DNA of 64,000 nt from Cytophagales bacterium (lineage in GTDB: Bacteria > Bacteroidota > Bacteroidia > Cytophagales > Cyclobacteriaceae), in the NCBI GenBank assembly GCA_022360055.1, contig JAKSDO010000096.1, forward strand, positions 1 to 64,000, written 5' to 3'. Below the pieces are notes generated by a model. The model did no database searches. It was not told the DNA's origin and saw only the letters and a program-made list of their open reading frames with translations. The position numbers were made by a program, and so were the translations under genes. Positions 55,975-64,000 of this stretch are shown in pieces (the stretch's first letter is position 1; every line of letters starts with the position of its first letter).

Positions 55975-56568
55975 TTATTTATTATTCGTGTTTAGATTTC
56001 TTATAAATTCAGGTACCGGACTCCCCGGAAGCGGTACTTTTGAGTTTGGGGTAGAATTTAACCCTTTCACGCGGCCATGAGGTACTTCCCGATGACAATC
56101 CCAGCAAAGCTTGCCATTGTTATGCAGCTTATCTTCAAGAGTTACATGTTGCAATCCAACATTTTGATTTACCCTTTGATGACACCCCTTGCAGTTTTCC
56201 TGCACAACTTCCTGACCTGCTTCATGCATTTTTATCACCTGGGGTTCCATCCGTAACGTGAACATCGTGGCATGTCGCAGGCCGTCTTTGGCTTTGAAAT
56301 AGTATTTGTTCAGAACATTGTTATGGGGGACATGGCAATCGTTACAGGTTGCCACTTCGCGATGACTGCTGTGCTGCCATGTAGCGAATTCCGGCCGCAT
56401 GACGTGGCAATTGACACAGGTTTCCGGTTTATCCGATAAATATGATGCGGCATTTGAAACATAGAACGCGTAGATGAAAATGCCGACAAAAAATGCGATC
56501 AGTATATTTACATAAAAGATCCAGTTGGATGGCGGTTTAAGATAATTTAATAACTTGTTGATGCCCAT
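55975..56568 (-). CDS. nrfH: Cytochrome c nitrite reductase small subunit, NrfH
   Basis: 197 residues, membrane-anchored tetraheme cytochrome of the NapC/NrfH family that moves electrons from the menaquinol pool to NrfA. One N-terminal TM helix (IFYVNILIAFFVGIFIYAFY). Four CxxCH motifs: 51-55, 75-79, 126-130 and 155-159. PETCVNCHVMRPE gives the Met/Asp quinol-site loop typical of NrfH. The C-terminal tail includes HGRVKGLNSTPNSKVPLPG. Spacing of 6 bp to nrfA and 11 bp from the porin gene confirm operon structure. Confidence 0.95.
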   Translation of the reverse strand: MGINKLLNYLKPPSNWIFYVNILIAFFVGIFIYAFYVSNAASYLSDKPETCVNCHVMRPEFATWQHSSHREVATCNDCHVPHNNVLNKYYFKAKDGLRHATMFTLRMEPQVIKMHEAGQEVVQENCKGCHQRVNQNVGLQHVTLEDKLHNNGKLCWDCHREVPHGRVKGLNSTPNSKVPLPGSPVPEFIRNLNTNNK

Positions 56569-56579
56569 AATACTTCGAA

Positions 56580-57887
56580 TTAATCTTTTGCGGTGCTAAA
56601 CAATTGAGGTTTAAATGCGATCATCGCCCACGCCCAGTTGTTCAATGCACTTCGATCTCCTCCGTCTTTTACCGCTTCCATTGCTTCGGTAGCAAACATT
56701 TGCGAATAACCCAGATTAAACTTCACATCCTTTGCCAATACGGCTGTGTACACCAGATCCACCTCGGTTCCCAGGGACGATCCGTAGGTTCCGTTTGCTG
56801 TGCCAAATCCGCGATAAATCTTAACCGGGCTCATAAAATAATGCAGGTTGGCCGCCAGGTTTGATTTATTCCCTATTTTAAATTTCGTTTTTAGATGCAA
56901 GTCAATCAAGCCGGATGTCTTCCCGCCTCCCGCTTGACCGTGGTAATTTCCTACATAAAAATAGTCCATAAATCCGTAAAACTTATGGTTGGTTCCATAT
57001 AACGGATTGAAGGATTTATCTTTATCTTCTCCTCGTGCAGTACCGGAAAGGTATTCGAATCCCAAGGTGAGCGGCGTAATATCCGTGTCGTATGTTCCGT
57101 GAAGAGTAAACATTAATCCGCTTACCTCAACGGCATTCCCGTTTTTCCCTCCCTGGTAGTAAAACTCTCCGTCGAGCTTTACTCCTCCTAAATTGTAGTT
57201 ACCCAATATTGCATAGGTTTGTCGGTGCGCCATGGACGTATCGGTTTGCACCTGCCTGCCATCGTTATGAAACAATGCAGAAATACCGCCGTTTTCAAAT
57301 TTTTTATTCCACCATCCAAATATCATTGTTTTATAATTACTTACCCCAATGTATTCCGTGCCGCCCAGGTTTCTTGGTTCGATTGGATCCATACTTTGAT
57401 TGTATGCAAACGCCAGGTGAAGTTCGCTCTTCCGGTCTGCATTTTTACCGGTAAACAATAGGGCATCGTGGCTTCTTCCCTGTTGCGCCCAATCGAGATT
57501 TCCCAGAAACCGGGCATTGTTGTAATCCATAGCCTGGCGGCCAATTTTAAACCCGTATTTTTCATTAAATGAGTAAGCGGCAAATGCTTCATATACATTG
57601 GTCAAACTTGGATCCTCTTTATATATTTGATCGGCTGCACCCCATATTCGCACATCCTGCAGAGAAATATTTACCCGGATCTTTTCTCTTTTGAAATCAA
57701 AATACAGGCGAGAACGCTGTTCTATAAAAAATGCCGGATCTGTGCTTTTTTCTCTTAACCGTTTAAAACCATTTCGAAATTCCGTTCTGGGGCGCAACTC
57801 GCCGGTCAGGGTAAATTGTGCCGACAGGTCGTTGCTTGCGAATAAGATAAGCAAGGCAACGATTGGGATATGAATTAGTTTTCTCAT
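56580..57887 (-). CDS. Alginate-export-family outer-membrane porin within nap-nrf operon
   Basis: 435 residues with signal peptide (IPIVALLILFASNDLSAQ). Barrel sequence of the alginate_exp family: TLTGELRPRTEFRNGFKRLR, FFIEQRSRLYFDFKREKIRV, VYEAFAAYSFNEKYGFKIGR, QAMDYNNARFLGNLDWAQQG, ending WAWAMIAFKPQLF. Despite the name, members in respiratory operons may pass small anions. Its place between nap and nrf genes suggests nitrate or nitrite passage through the outer membrane, an inference. It follows the small 62-residue gene by 31 bp. Confidence 0.9.
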   Translation of the reverse strand: MRKLIHIPIVALLILFASNDLSAQFTLTGELRPRTEFRNGFKRLREKSTDPAFFIEQRSRLYFDFKREKIRVNISLQDVRIWGAADQIYKEDPSLTNVYEAFAAYSFNEKYGFKIGRQAMDYNNARFLGNLDWAQQGRSHDALLFTGKNADRKSELHLAFAYNQSMDPIEPRNLGGTEYIGVSNYKTMIFGWWNKKFENGGISALFHNDGRQVQTDTSMAHRQTYAILGNYNLGGVKLDGEFYYQGGKNGNAVEVSGLMFTLHGTYDTDITPLTLGFEYLSGTARGEDKDKSFNPLYGTNHKFYGFMDYFYVGNYHGQAGGGKTSGLIDLHLKTKFKIGNKSNLAANLHYFMSPVKIYRGFGTANGTYGSSLGTEVDLVYTAVLAKDVKFNLGYSQMFATEAMEAVKDGGDRSALNNWAWAMIAFKPQLFSTAKD

Positions 57888-57918
57888 AATGCGAATTGTT
57901 AAAAAATTGATGTTTTGG

Positions 57919-58107
57919 TTAAATAATATTCTTACTTCTCAAATCTTTCTTTATGGTAAGCGCCGTGCTTACAACTGCATAGATAAAGCACGGCTGTCCT
58001 ATAAAAATGAAAAGTGTCATCCAAGCCGGTGTCGGGTTGAACACATAAACCAGGCTAATGATTATTCCGATTAAAATGAATATTGCTTCTATTGTAAATC
58101 TTTTCAT
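57919..58107 (-). CDS. Small two-TM protein in nap-nrf operon
   Basis: 62 residues: basic start (MKRFTIEAIFILIGIIISLV), TM1 about 7-22, TM2 about 29-52 (WMTLFIFIGQPCFIYAVVST), basic tail (KKDLRSKNII). It begins 4 bp after the tetraheme gene's stop, so it is surely co-translated. No family recognised. Such small proteins may help assembly of membrane cytochrome complexes; that is a guess. Confidence 0.8.
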   Translation of the reverse strand: MKRFTIEAIFILIGIIISLVYVFNPTPAWMTLFIFIGQPCFIYAVVSTALTIKKDLRSKNII

Positions 58108-58111
58108 TATT

Positions 58112-58837
58112 CTATTGATTATTTACCTTGGCTAAATTTGGTTTTTCATTTATCAATTCGATATACTCTTTCATAGAACCAAGGTCTTCAGAATCAATTC
58201 GGTGTCTATCGCTGATCAGGTTTTTATATTCCGTACTCCCCGGAGTACGCTGTAATCTGGTCGGATGAGCCCTACCATGACAGTTGAGACAACTCACGGA
58301 ATTATCATGAAATTGATCCATAATAGGGGTGTGCATTTTTACTTCCTGAAACTTTTCGGTGGCTTCGTGGCAACTCATGCAGTTGGCATTATTGAATTCA
58401 CCTTTGTATTCGATGGGCTCCTGATAAGTGCCTGTGATGTATCTCATCAGATGACGATAGCCATCGGTTTTCGCTTTAAAATTGCCATTAAATCCATAAT
58501 CTTTATGACAACCGTAGCATTGGTCCTTTGGTATCCAGTTGTTTTTATAATGTCTGGCGGCTAAGGTCATACTTTTTTCATTCACAAGATCATTGGTAAA
58601 TGGTTTCATCACATGGCAGCTCTGACAGGCTTCAACCGTTTTACTGGTCTCAAATACATGATAATTTGCCAGAAAAACCATGACTGCCGGAAGTACGATC
58701 AAGCCTGGGAAGACGGCTTTTTTTACCCGTCTGCTTATCGTTTCACGTTTTTTGAGTATATAGACTACAAAGCCCAAATTGAGGATGAAGATTACAACGC
58801 TCAATATTTTCACAAGATCAACTATGCCTCCGATCAT
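58112..58837 (-). CDS. NapC/NirT-type tetraheme cytochrome c
   Basis: 241 residues. Two hydrophobic segments (about 5-27 and 43-59), then four CxxCH heme motifs: 71-75 (CQSCH), 107-111 (CYGCH), 153-157 (CMSCH) and 183-187 (CLNCH). Two N-terminal membrane segments are unusual, since NapC/NrfH have one. Begins 3 bp after the napA-type gene, so it is probably the electron donor for that enzyme, replacing NapB/NapC. Longer than NrfH and with a different second half, so not a simple duplicate. Confidence 0.92.
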   Translation of the reverse strand: MIGGIVDLVKILSVVIFILNLGFVVYILKKRETISRRVKKAVFPGLIVLPAVMVFLANYHVFETSKTVEACQSCHVMKPFTNDLVNEKSMTLAARHYKNNWIPKDQCYGCHKDYGFNGNFKAKTDGYRHLMRYITGTYQEPIEYKGEFNNANCMSCHEATEKFQEVKMHTPIMDQFHDNSVSCLNCHGRAHPTRLQRTPGSTEYKNLISDRHRIDSEDLGSMKEYIELINEKPNLAKVNNQ

Positions 58838-58840
58838 AAC

Positions 58841-61129
58841 TTATAATTTTTCTACTTCCACTACTTTTTTTACTGAGACTGCTGTCACCTTGTATTCCGG
58901 TTCTTTCGATACCGGATCAAAATTATCTGCCACGACTTCATTTACTAGGAATTTCGGATCATAGAATGAGGCGAACACAACGCCTTTGGTTTCATGATCA
59001 GAGATTTTTACTTTAGCGATAATGCTTCCGTATCTACTGGAGACTTCTATTTTATCCCCATCTTTGATTCCCATATTCTGAGCATCTTGTGGATTCAGAT
59101 AGAATACTCCTGGCCCGCTTCCTTTCGATAAGGATGGGATTTTGTCCGTCATGGTGCCCGTATGCCACTGCTCAACAACCCGCCCTGTTGTCAGGTGCAT
59201 TGGGGAACTTTCGGAAAGCTGTTCATTGGAAGGAATATAAGGCCTTAGGAAGATAATGGCCTTATCATCCGGTTTGCCGTAAAACTGGATGTCTTTTCCC
59301 GCTTTTACAAACGGATCACCTTTCATGTAACGCCTTTCCGTACCGGGATGATCTTCAGTGGGGCAAGGCCATTGCAATCCTCTTTCCTTTCTGAGACGCG
59401 CCCGGGTCATACCTTCAAAATTGTAATAGCTTGCTGCTGAGAATTTTCTGTATTCATCCCAGGCTTCTTCGGGAGTTTTATAAGCAATCAGATTTCCATA
59501 GCCCATTCGGTTGGCAAAATCAACCAATATGTCAAAGTCACTTTTCGCCTCTCCCGGTGGGTCAAGCAATTTCTCAATCAATTGATACCTCCTTTCAGAC
59601 TGACCATATACGCCTTCTTTTTCAATCCAAAGTGCGGCAGGCAGAAATACATCGGCATGCTTAGCTGTTTCCGTATCTTCAAATACATCTGCGACAACAA
59701 GAAAGCATTTATCCAATCCTTCTTTCACAGGTTTCAAATTAGGCATGGATTGAGCCGGATTTGTACACATTATGATGGCTGCCTTCACACGTTCATCATT
59801 CATAGCTCTGAAAAGATTTACAGCATCTAACCCGGGCTTGGGAGCTATGGTTCCTTTTGGAACTCCCCAAAGCTCTTCTACTTCATTGCGGTGTTTTTCA
59901 TTGGCAACAAGCCGGCCATTGGGTAAAATATGCGAAAGCGAGCCGGTATCTCTTACCCCTCCGCATGCATTGCTTTGTCCGGTTAGTGAAAGGGGCGAAG
60001 CGCCGGGTCTACAGATTTGCTGCGACAGCAGATGCAAGCTGTTTAGGGTGTTGTTTAGAAATACCCCCTGAGATCGCTGATTGATTCCCATGGTCCACAT
60101 AGAAAGTGTTGCTTTGGAGCTTGCAAATTCGTACGCCACTTCTTCGATCTGGCGAGGTGTAAGCCCAAGTGTTCCGGCTACTTTTTGAGGGGTATAATCT
60201 TCAAGAAATTTGGCGTAATCCTCAAACGTAACTGTTCTTTTACCATCGCTAAATTTGATATGCTCCACTAAAAATTCCGGATCATACCATTCATTCCTTA
60301 CAATCTCGTAAGCCATGGCATTGAGCAGAAGCATATCTGTTCCCGGAACTACCGGCAAGTGAATATCAGCTTTTTTAGCCGTCATTGTTTTGCGGGGATC
60401 CACACAAATAATCTTTACATTCGGATTGGACTTTTTACGGATCATGATCCGCTCCCACAGCGGCGGATGACATTCGTACGTATTTGATCCAATCAGGAAA
60501 AAACACTCGGCATGGTCGATATCGTCGTATCCACCCGGAGGTTCATCTTTACCAAATGTTTGCGTATATCCAACGGCGGCGGAGGCCATACAAAGCCTTG
60601 GATTCCCGTCAACATTATTGGTGCCAAATCCGGCCTTGAATAATTTGTTGGCCGTATAGCTTTCTTCAATTAGCAGTTGACCGGAGCCATAATAAGCTAC
60701 ACTGTTTGGGCCATGTTGGTCAATTGCGCTTTTAAATTTTTCGGTAATCAGGGACATTACCTCATTCCAAGATGCTTCTTCCAGCTTACCGTTTTTCCTG
60801 ATTTTTGGTTTTGTAGCCCGGTTTTGTAGCTGTGTCAATTCGGCGAGCATGTTGCCCTTGATGCAGATTACTCCTTTGTTGTGCGCTTCCAGGTCTCCTC
60901 TGATCCTGGTAACTTTTTTGCCGTGCATGCCTACCATAATACCACAGCCTGTTCCACAATATCTGCAGACTGACTTGTGCCATGATCTCGTAGGTCCTTT
61001 GTCAACAATGATTTCCGTAAGTCCCCAGCCTCCAAGCGCCATGCCGCCCACGGCCGTTACGCCTGTTCCCAGTTTTAAAAATCGACGGCGGCTCAAGCCG
61101 CCATTTGATGAATTTTCACTCATTTTCAT
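58841..61129 (-). CDS. napA: NapA-type periplasmic nitrate reductase catalytic subunit
   Basis: 762 residues. Twin-arginine signal (LSRRRFLKLGTGVTAVGGM, Arg14-16). [4Fe-4S] cysteines at 55, 58, 62 and 89 (CRYCGTGCG...VICIKG). Molybdenum ligand Cys180 in NPRLCMASAAVGY, followed by GKDEPPGGYDDIDHAE and GSNTYECHPPLWERI, the NapA pattern. Later MGINQRSQGVFLNNT and LTTGRVVEQWHTGTMT complete the bis-MGD fold. Reduces nitrate to nitrite in the periplasm. No napB, napD, napF or napGH is next to it; first gene of the operon. napA is a homology name, and a related oxyanion reductase is not excluded. Confidence 0.93.
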   Translation of the reverse strand: MKMSENSSNGGLSRRRFLKLGTGVTAVGGMALGGWGLTEIIVDKGPTRSWHKSVCRYCGTGCGIMVGMHGKKVTRIRGDLEAHNKGVICIKGNMLAELTQLQNRATKPKIRKNGKLEEASWNEVMSLITEKFKSAIDQHGPNSVAYYGSGQLLIEESYTANKLFKAGFGTNNVDGNPRLCMASAAVGYTQTFGKDEPPGGYDDIDHAECFFLIGSNTYECHPPLWERIMIRKKSNPNVKIICVDPRKTMTAKKADIHLPVVPGTDMLLLNAMAYEIVRNEWYDPEFLVEHIKFSDGKRTVTFEDYAKFLEDYTPQKVAGTLGLTPRQIEEVAYEFASSKATLSMWTMGINQRSQGVFLNNTLNSLHLLSQQICRPGASPLSLTGQSNACGGVRDTGSLSHILPNGRLVANEKHRNEVEELWGVPKGTIAPKPGLDAVNLFRAMNDERVKAAIIMCTNPAQSMPNLKPVKEGLDKCFLVVADVFEDTETAKHADVFLPAALWIEKEGVYGQSERRYQLIEKLLDPPGEAKSDFDILVDFANRMGYGNLIAYKTPEEAWDEYRKFSAASYYNFEGMTRARLRKERGLQWPCPTEDHPGTERRYMKGDPFVKAGKDIQFYGKPDDKAIIFLRPYIPSNEQLSESSPMHLTTGRVVEQWHTGTMTDKIPSLSKGSGPGVFYLNPQDAQNMGIKDGDKIEVSSRYGSIIAKVKISDHETKGVVFASFYDPKFLVNEVVADNFDPVSKEPEYKVTAVSVKKVVEVEKL

Positions 61130-61154
61130 CGCCTTGTTGGTATTCAGGTTTAAA

Positions 61155-61160
61155 ACAAAT
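61155..61160 (-). promoter_or_regulatory. Possible -7 element of nap-nrf promoter
   Basis: On the minus strand this reads TATTTG, a partial match to TAnnTTTG. The CRP/FNR-like palindrome would lie about 30 bp upstream of it, close to where an activator overlaps the -35 region. Weak evidence. Confidence 0.25.
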
Positions 61161-61177
61161 ACTGAAGACAGATTTTG

Positions 61178-61195
61178 CTTATGATCGAAATCATA
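61178..61195. promoter_or_regulatory. CRP/FNR-like palindrome upstream of nap-nrf operon
   Basis: TTATGAT-CGAA-ATCATAA, perfect 7-bp arms with a 4-bp spacer, the geometry of TTGAT-N4-ATCAA sites. It lies 49-66 bp before the napA ATG in the napA/DCC spacer. Anaerobic or nitrogen-oxide control by a CRP/FNR-family activator is likely but the factor is not in this window. Confidence 0.6.
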
Positions 61196-61348
61196 AATGT
61201 ACCTGCCCGAATAAAATTAATAAATAATGACTCCGGTCAACACGGGATATCAATAATTATTAAATTATGTTAATTGCCGGTATTAACCAAGAAAATAGGA
61301 ACACTTTTTACCCATTGTGGTTTATCAATAATTGAAACAGATATTGGA

Positions 61349-61744
61349 GTGAAAGAGGTCGTATACTTTGATGGTGTTTGTAAGCTTTGCAATTGGGCCG
61401 TAAGATTCCTGATAAAACATGATAAGAAAACCCGGTTCTTTTTTGCACCCCTGCAATCGGACTACGCAAGGAAGTCCCTGGGATATTCTAACGGTCACCA
61501 TACAAGTTTGGAGTCCCTGGTATTTCAGGACCATACCCTTATTTTAACCAAATCCGATGCCGTATTAAAGATTATGGAAGGATTGGGAGGTTACTGGAAA
61601 CTTTTGACCGTATTTAAAGTCCTGCCTAAATCGTGGAGAGATTCCCTGTATGAGTTCATCGCCGGCAACAGGTATCGATGGTTTGGTAAAAGCAATAAGT
61701 GTCTGATCCCGACAAAAGAAATTTCATCCAGGTTTCTAGCCTGA
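61349..61744 (+). CDS. DCC-family thiol-disulfide oxidoreductase-like protein (DUF393)
   Basis: 131 residues from the GTG at 61349 (VKEVVYFDGVCKLCNWAVRF), the usual start of this family; an in-frame TTG at 61274 would add 25 residues with no family character. The hallmark FDGVCKLCN has the DxxCxxC motif. HDKKTRFFFAPLQSDYARKS and SDAVLKIMEGLGGYWKLLTV, then WRDSLYEFIAGNRYRWFGKS, complete the domain. Probably thioredoxin-like; substrates unknown. It shares nine bases with the end of the convergent CDF gene. Confidence 0.88.
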   Translation: MKEVVYFDGVCKLCNWAVRFLIKHDKKTRFFFAPLQSDYARKSLGYSNGHHTSLESLVFQDHTLILTKSDAVLKIMEGLGGYWKLLTVFKVLPKSWRDSLYEFIAGNRYRWFGKSNKCLIPTKEISSRFLA

Positions 61745-62641
61745 TCCGATATCGGTGGTTACGATGACATCCACGTTGTGAATTGGAAAATCTTTTTCCA
61801 AATCCTTGACAATTCTATCTTTTATCTCGTCGGGAAGGGTTGTCTTAATCGTTGCGCCGGACGGATTAATGAATAAAGATATCCAGTATTTTCTGCCTGT
61901 CTTCACTACAAATATCTTTTGGTTTTCTTCGGGAAATGGCGCAGTGGCTGATCTTATTAATTCCCGGATTTTGTTGTACAACGGCCGATCAACACCAAAC
62001 AGCATAAGCTCTTTGAATCCACTTCTAATGGCCTTAATTGGTACCGGTATACTTATCAATACGACTGCAATTACAATGATTTGATCTATATAAACTGTGA
62101 CGGGTTTTAACACACCGTCTTTTAATAGAATTACCAGCACAAAGGATGCAGCTATACTCAAAGTTACAAGCATATTGATAAGCCAATTTTCTTTTTCCAA
62201 TATCAGCATTGGAGACGTAGAAGTCTTTGCCCTGGTTTTTATCACAAGGTATATCGTGATGTTTGCAATTGAAGCTATTCCGATGTAGATCAGGACGACC
62301 CCAAACTTCAATTCGTTCCCTCCTGAAAGAAGTGTAAGCATACTCGTAGTCATAACTGTGGCGGAAAGACCAAACACAATGAGTCCTTTGATGAGGATAT
62401 AAAATGGTTCGAACGCCACGTATCCAACGGGAAGGCGTTCCGAAAACGGTTCTTCCATCATCCTGGATATTTTGAGTGCAAACCAGGCGGTAAATACGGC
62501 TATACAGTTAAAAACACCATCGAGTAAAACTGCCTGAGAACCTGTTATCAAGGAGAATGAAATGCCAAGAATAGCTAAAAACAGAGCTCCGTATAAGGAG
62601 ATTTTAATGCCTTGTGCTTCATTTTTATCCATATCGGTCAT
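61736..62641 (-). CDS. Cation diffusion facilitator-family protein with altered metal site
   Basis: 301 residues, six TM helices (ISLYGALFLAILGISFSLIT; VLLDGVFNCIAVFTAWFALK; FYILIKGLIVFGLSATVMTT; FGVVLIYIGIASIANITIYL; WLINMLVTLSIAASFVLVIL; DQIIVIAVVLISIPVPI) and a cytoplasmic C-terminal domain. The classical TM2 D-xxx-D reads D-GVF-N here, and the TM5 H-xxx-D reads N-WLI-N or E-NWLI-N, so three of four usual metal ligands are missing. It may move another ion or work differently. It lies downstream of the DUF294 gene. Confidence 0.85.
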   Translation of the reverse strand: MTDMDKNEAQGIKISLYGALFLAILGISFSLITGSQAVLLDGVFNCIAVFTAWFALKISRMMEEPFSERLPVGYVAFEPFYILIKGLIVFGLSATVMTTSMLTLLSGGNELKFGVVLIYIGIASIANITIYLVIKTRAKTSTSPMLILEKENWLINMLVTLSIAASFVLVILLKDGVLKPVTVYIDQIIVIAVVLISIPVPIKAIRSGFKELMLFGVDRPLYNKIRELIRSATAPFPEENQKIFVVKTGRKYWISLFINPSGATIKTTLPDEIKDRIVKDLEKDFPIHNVDVIVTTDIGSG

Positions 62642-62955
62642 TTAAACAGTGAAAATAGAAAGACTTGATAAATAGATTACCTAATCCCGGGAGATAATTT
62701 CTCATTTGGTTTTTCTTTTTGAATATTCTCATAAAGCGGTCTGCGAATTGGGTTCCTTTGTCCCATTTTTGAGCGTTTTATGCTTAGTTGGCCTGTAGGG
62801 CGTCCATCCGCCGCGGCAGACCCGGCTGGTTGGCAAGCGAAAGAAATTCCACGAATTTTTCAGGTTAAACTCGATCCAAGACAGATATGAACTTTGATCC
62901 GTTTGATTTTTTATACATGTTTAGCGGGATACATTGTCGATAAAAGAATTGAGAA
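62642..62955. repeat. 314-bp spacer with possible dispersed-repeat fragments
   Basis: No gene seen. TAGTTGGCCTGT near 62786-62798 and CGAATTTTTCAGGTTAAACTC near 62853-62873 resemble TGGTTGACCTGT and TGAATTTTCAGGTTAACTC in the same order near 14268-14316, with a different middle. They may be fragments of one intergenic repeat family. Function unknown. Confidence 0.35.
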
Positions 62956-64000
62956 TTACATGGATCCCTTAAAGTCGAAATTGAGCTTGGTCTGGAGATT
63001 TCCAATTTCTCCAAATATCTTTTTGATGGTACTCACTTCAATATGCGTTAGATTTTCAATTTCAATATTATTATTTGGTGCCTGGTTTTGAAGGATGTTT
63101 TTTGCCTGGAATCTGAATCGTAATTGCATGAGATAATTATATGACAAGGCCAATTCCTCATAGATGTCTCTGCTGATTACTCCGAGTTCATGGAGAGATT
63201 TGATGCGCGAAAGAGAATTTGTTTCAGGAATATCGTGATATAAAGCATACAGCCTGATAAAACTGACAATCGGTAAAAGAACTTTTTTTACGTCAAGATT
63301 TACCTGTTGCCCCGTGTGCTCCTTATCAATAATTTTCCCAAAAAGACTTACAGGTGGTTTGTACTTTACTACCGATTGTGCGAGGTGATAGAAAAATACT
63401 GATTTGTTTTCCAATGATTTATTTACATGATCCTTCAAATCTGATATTAGCTCCATGTCTCCCAAAACTCCTCTAAAATCAAAGAAAATACAGGCATCCA
63501 AAATGCTTTGCGGATCGCTGTTGTTTATCCATTCTGTAAAATACTTTTTCCAGACGGCAACAGGTTGAGTCCATTTAGGGTTTTGCGCCATGATATCCCC
63601 TTCACAGTATTTATATCCAACTTCATTGAGATTCCGGCAAATTATCTCACCCATTTTTTTGAAATATGCAGTGACTTCTTCAAGCTTCTCTTTCCCAACA
63701 TTTTCAAATACAATGGCATTATCCTGATCAGTAAGGAGCGTTTGCTCTTTACGGCCTTCACTTCCCATGACCATAAATGCGAACCGGCATGGAGGTTCGC
63801 CAAGTTCTTCTTGAGCTAATTCCAGAAGCCGAATTGTAATTGCATCAGAAACAGAGGTAATAATTCTTGTGATGTTTTGCGTTTTGTCACCACTTTCAAT
63901 CAATGCATTTATAAGTGCTGGTACCCGATTATGGATTTTGAGCAATTGTTTTACATCTTCAGCAGCTTCTATCTCGCGGATTAAATAGCTCACCGAGTTT
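62956..64000 (-). CDS. DUF294 nucleotidyltransferase-like signalling protein, N-terminus beyond window
   Basis: At least 347 codons; the frame stays open to the window edge (codons before the GTG at 63993 read N-S), so the true start lies outside. Residues from about 70 form a GlnD/Pol-beta-like nucleotidyltransferase: FMVMGSEGRKEQTLLTDQDN carries the GS and DxD motif. The following helical region (DUF294_C) includes PLFGKIIDKEHTGQ-like (PVSLFGKIIDKEHTGQQVNL) and VLLPIVSFIRLYALYHDIPE. Family members usually have a cNMP-binding domain and CBS pair at the missing N-terminus and control signal or ion proteins; here the CDF gene follows. Confidence 0.85.
   Translation of the reverse strand, partial: NSVSYLIREIEAAEDVKQLLKIHNRVPALINALIESGDKTQNITRIITSVSDAITIRLLELAQEELGEPPCRFAFMVMGSEGRKEQTLLTDQDNAIVFENVGKEKLEEVTAYFKKMGEIICRNLNEVGYKYCEGDIMAQNPKWTQPVAVWKKYFTEWINNSDPQSILDACIFFDFRGVLGDMELISDLKDHVNKSLENKSVFFYHLAQSVVKYKPPVSLFGKIIDKEHTGQQVNLDVKKVLLPIVSFIRLYALYHDIPETNSLSRIKSLHELGVISRDIYEELALSYNYLMQLRFRFQAKNILQNQAPNNNIEIENLTHIEVSTIKKIFGEIGNLQTKLNFDFKGSM

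Noticed and set aside
1-64000. CRISPR arrays, tRNA/rRNA genes, insertion sequences, phage genes
   Set aside because: Looked for and not seen: no regularly spaced direct repeats, cloverleaf regions or transposase-like proteins.

Overview
The window looks like chromosomal DNA of a free-living member of the Bacteroidota, probably Cytophagales-like. This rests on family content: DUF4783 next to nadC, DUF6150, DUF6702, DUF6787, OmpA proteins with PD40 propellers, 7TM-AraC regulators and SusD-free outer-membrane porins. It also rests on AT-rich spacers and occasional TAnnTTTG-type -7 promoter boxes. I saw no rRNA or tRNA gene, CRISPR array, insertion sequence, integrase or phage gene. Most of the sequence is single-copy housekeeping and envelope genes, with several structured intergenic stretches.

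Layout. 1-343: intergenic inverted repeats. 344-7409: an XRE regulator facing a PspA membrane-stress cluster (YbjN/DUF2170-like protein, PspA, DUF4178 protein, lipoprotein, two-TM protein, double DUF350 protein, membrane spermidine-synthase-like enzyme). 7424-14012: YcxB-like protein, nadC with DUF4783, gpmA, universal stress protein, patatin and a methyltransferase. 14501-20532: mutS, a SpoU methyltransferase, a cupin, tpiA, DUF6150 and prmA. 20668-28629: a 1682-residue secreted acidic protein and two tandem OmpA proteins. 28732-34995: 2H phosphoesterase, DUF6702, HupE-like protein, M1 peptidase and a CBM9/DUF5916 protein. 35727-43390: lgt, unknown exported proteins, DUF4434, an AGE-type epimerase and an OprO/P-type porin. 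44864-49500: 7TM-AraC regulator, EEP nuclease/phosphatase, purple-acid-phosphatase-like enzyme and a truncated GH116 gene. 49497-54128: class IV aminotransferase, AraC regulator, AhpD-like protein, MDR oxidoreductase and an MBL hydrolase. 54427-61129: a six-gene minus-strand operon for nitrate reduction to ammonium (NapA-type reductase, tetraheme cytochrome, small membrane protein, porin, NrfH, NrfA). 61349-64000: DCC protein, an unusual CDF protein and a partial DUF294 nucleotidyltransferase.

How the genes work together. The nap-nrf operon suggests a facultative anaerobe that respires nitrate to ammonium in the periplasm, with quinol electrons entering through two NapC/NrfH-type cytochromes. 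A CRP/FNR-like palindrome lies just upstream of its first gene. The PspA cluster joins membrane-integrity control to polyamine-type chemistry.

The least conventional signals are non-coding. (1) A ~95-bp element with a conserved hairpin is present twice, before the DUF350 gene and before the cupin gene. (2) A terminator-like structure with an alternative competing hairpin lies between pspA and the DUF4178 domain, followed by a -7-like box and a small palindrome. (3) A GC-rich multi-stem patch lies upstream of lgt. (4) A strong terminator near 44.05 kb has no convincing gene before it. All are sequence observations whose function is inferred.
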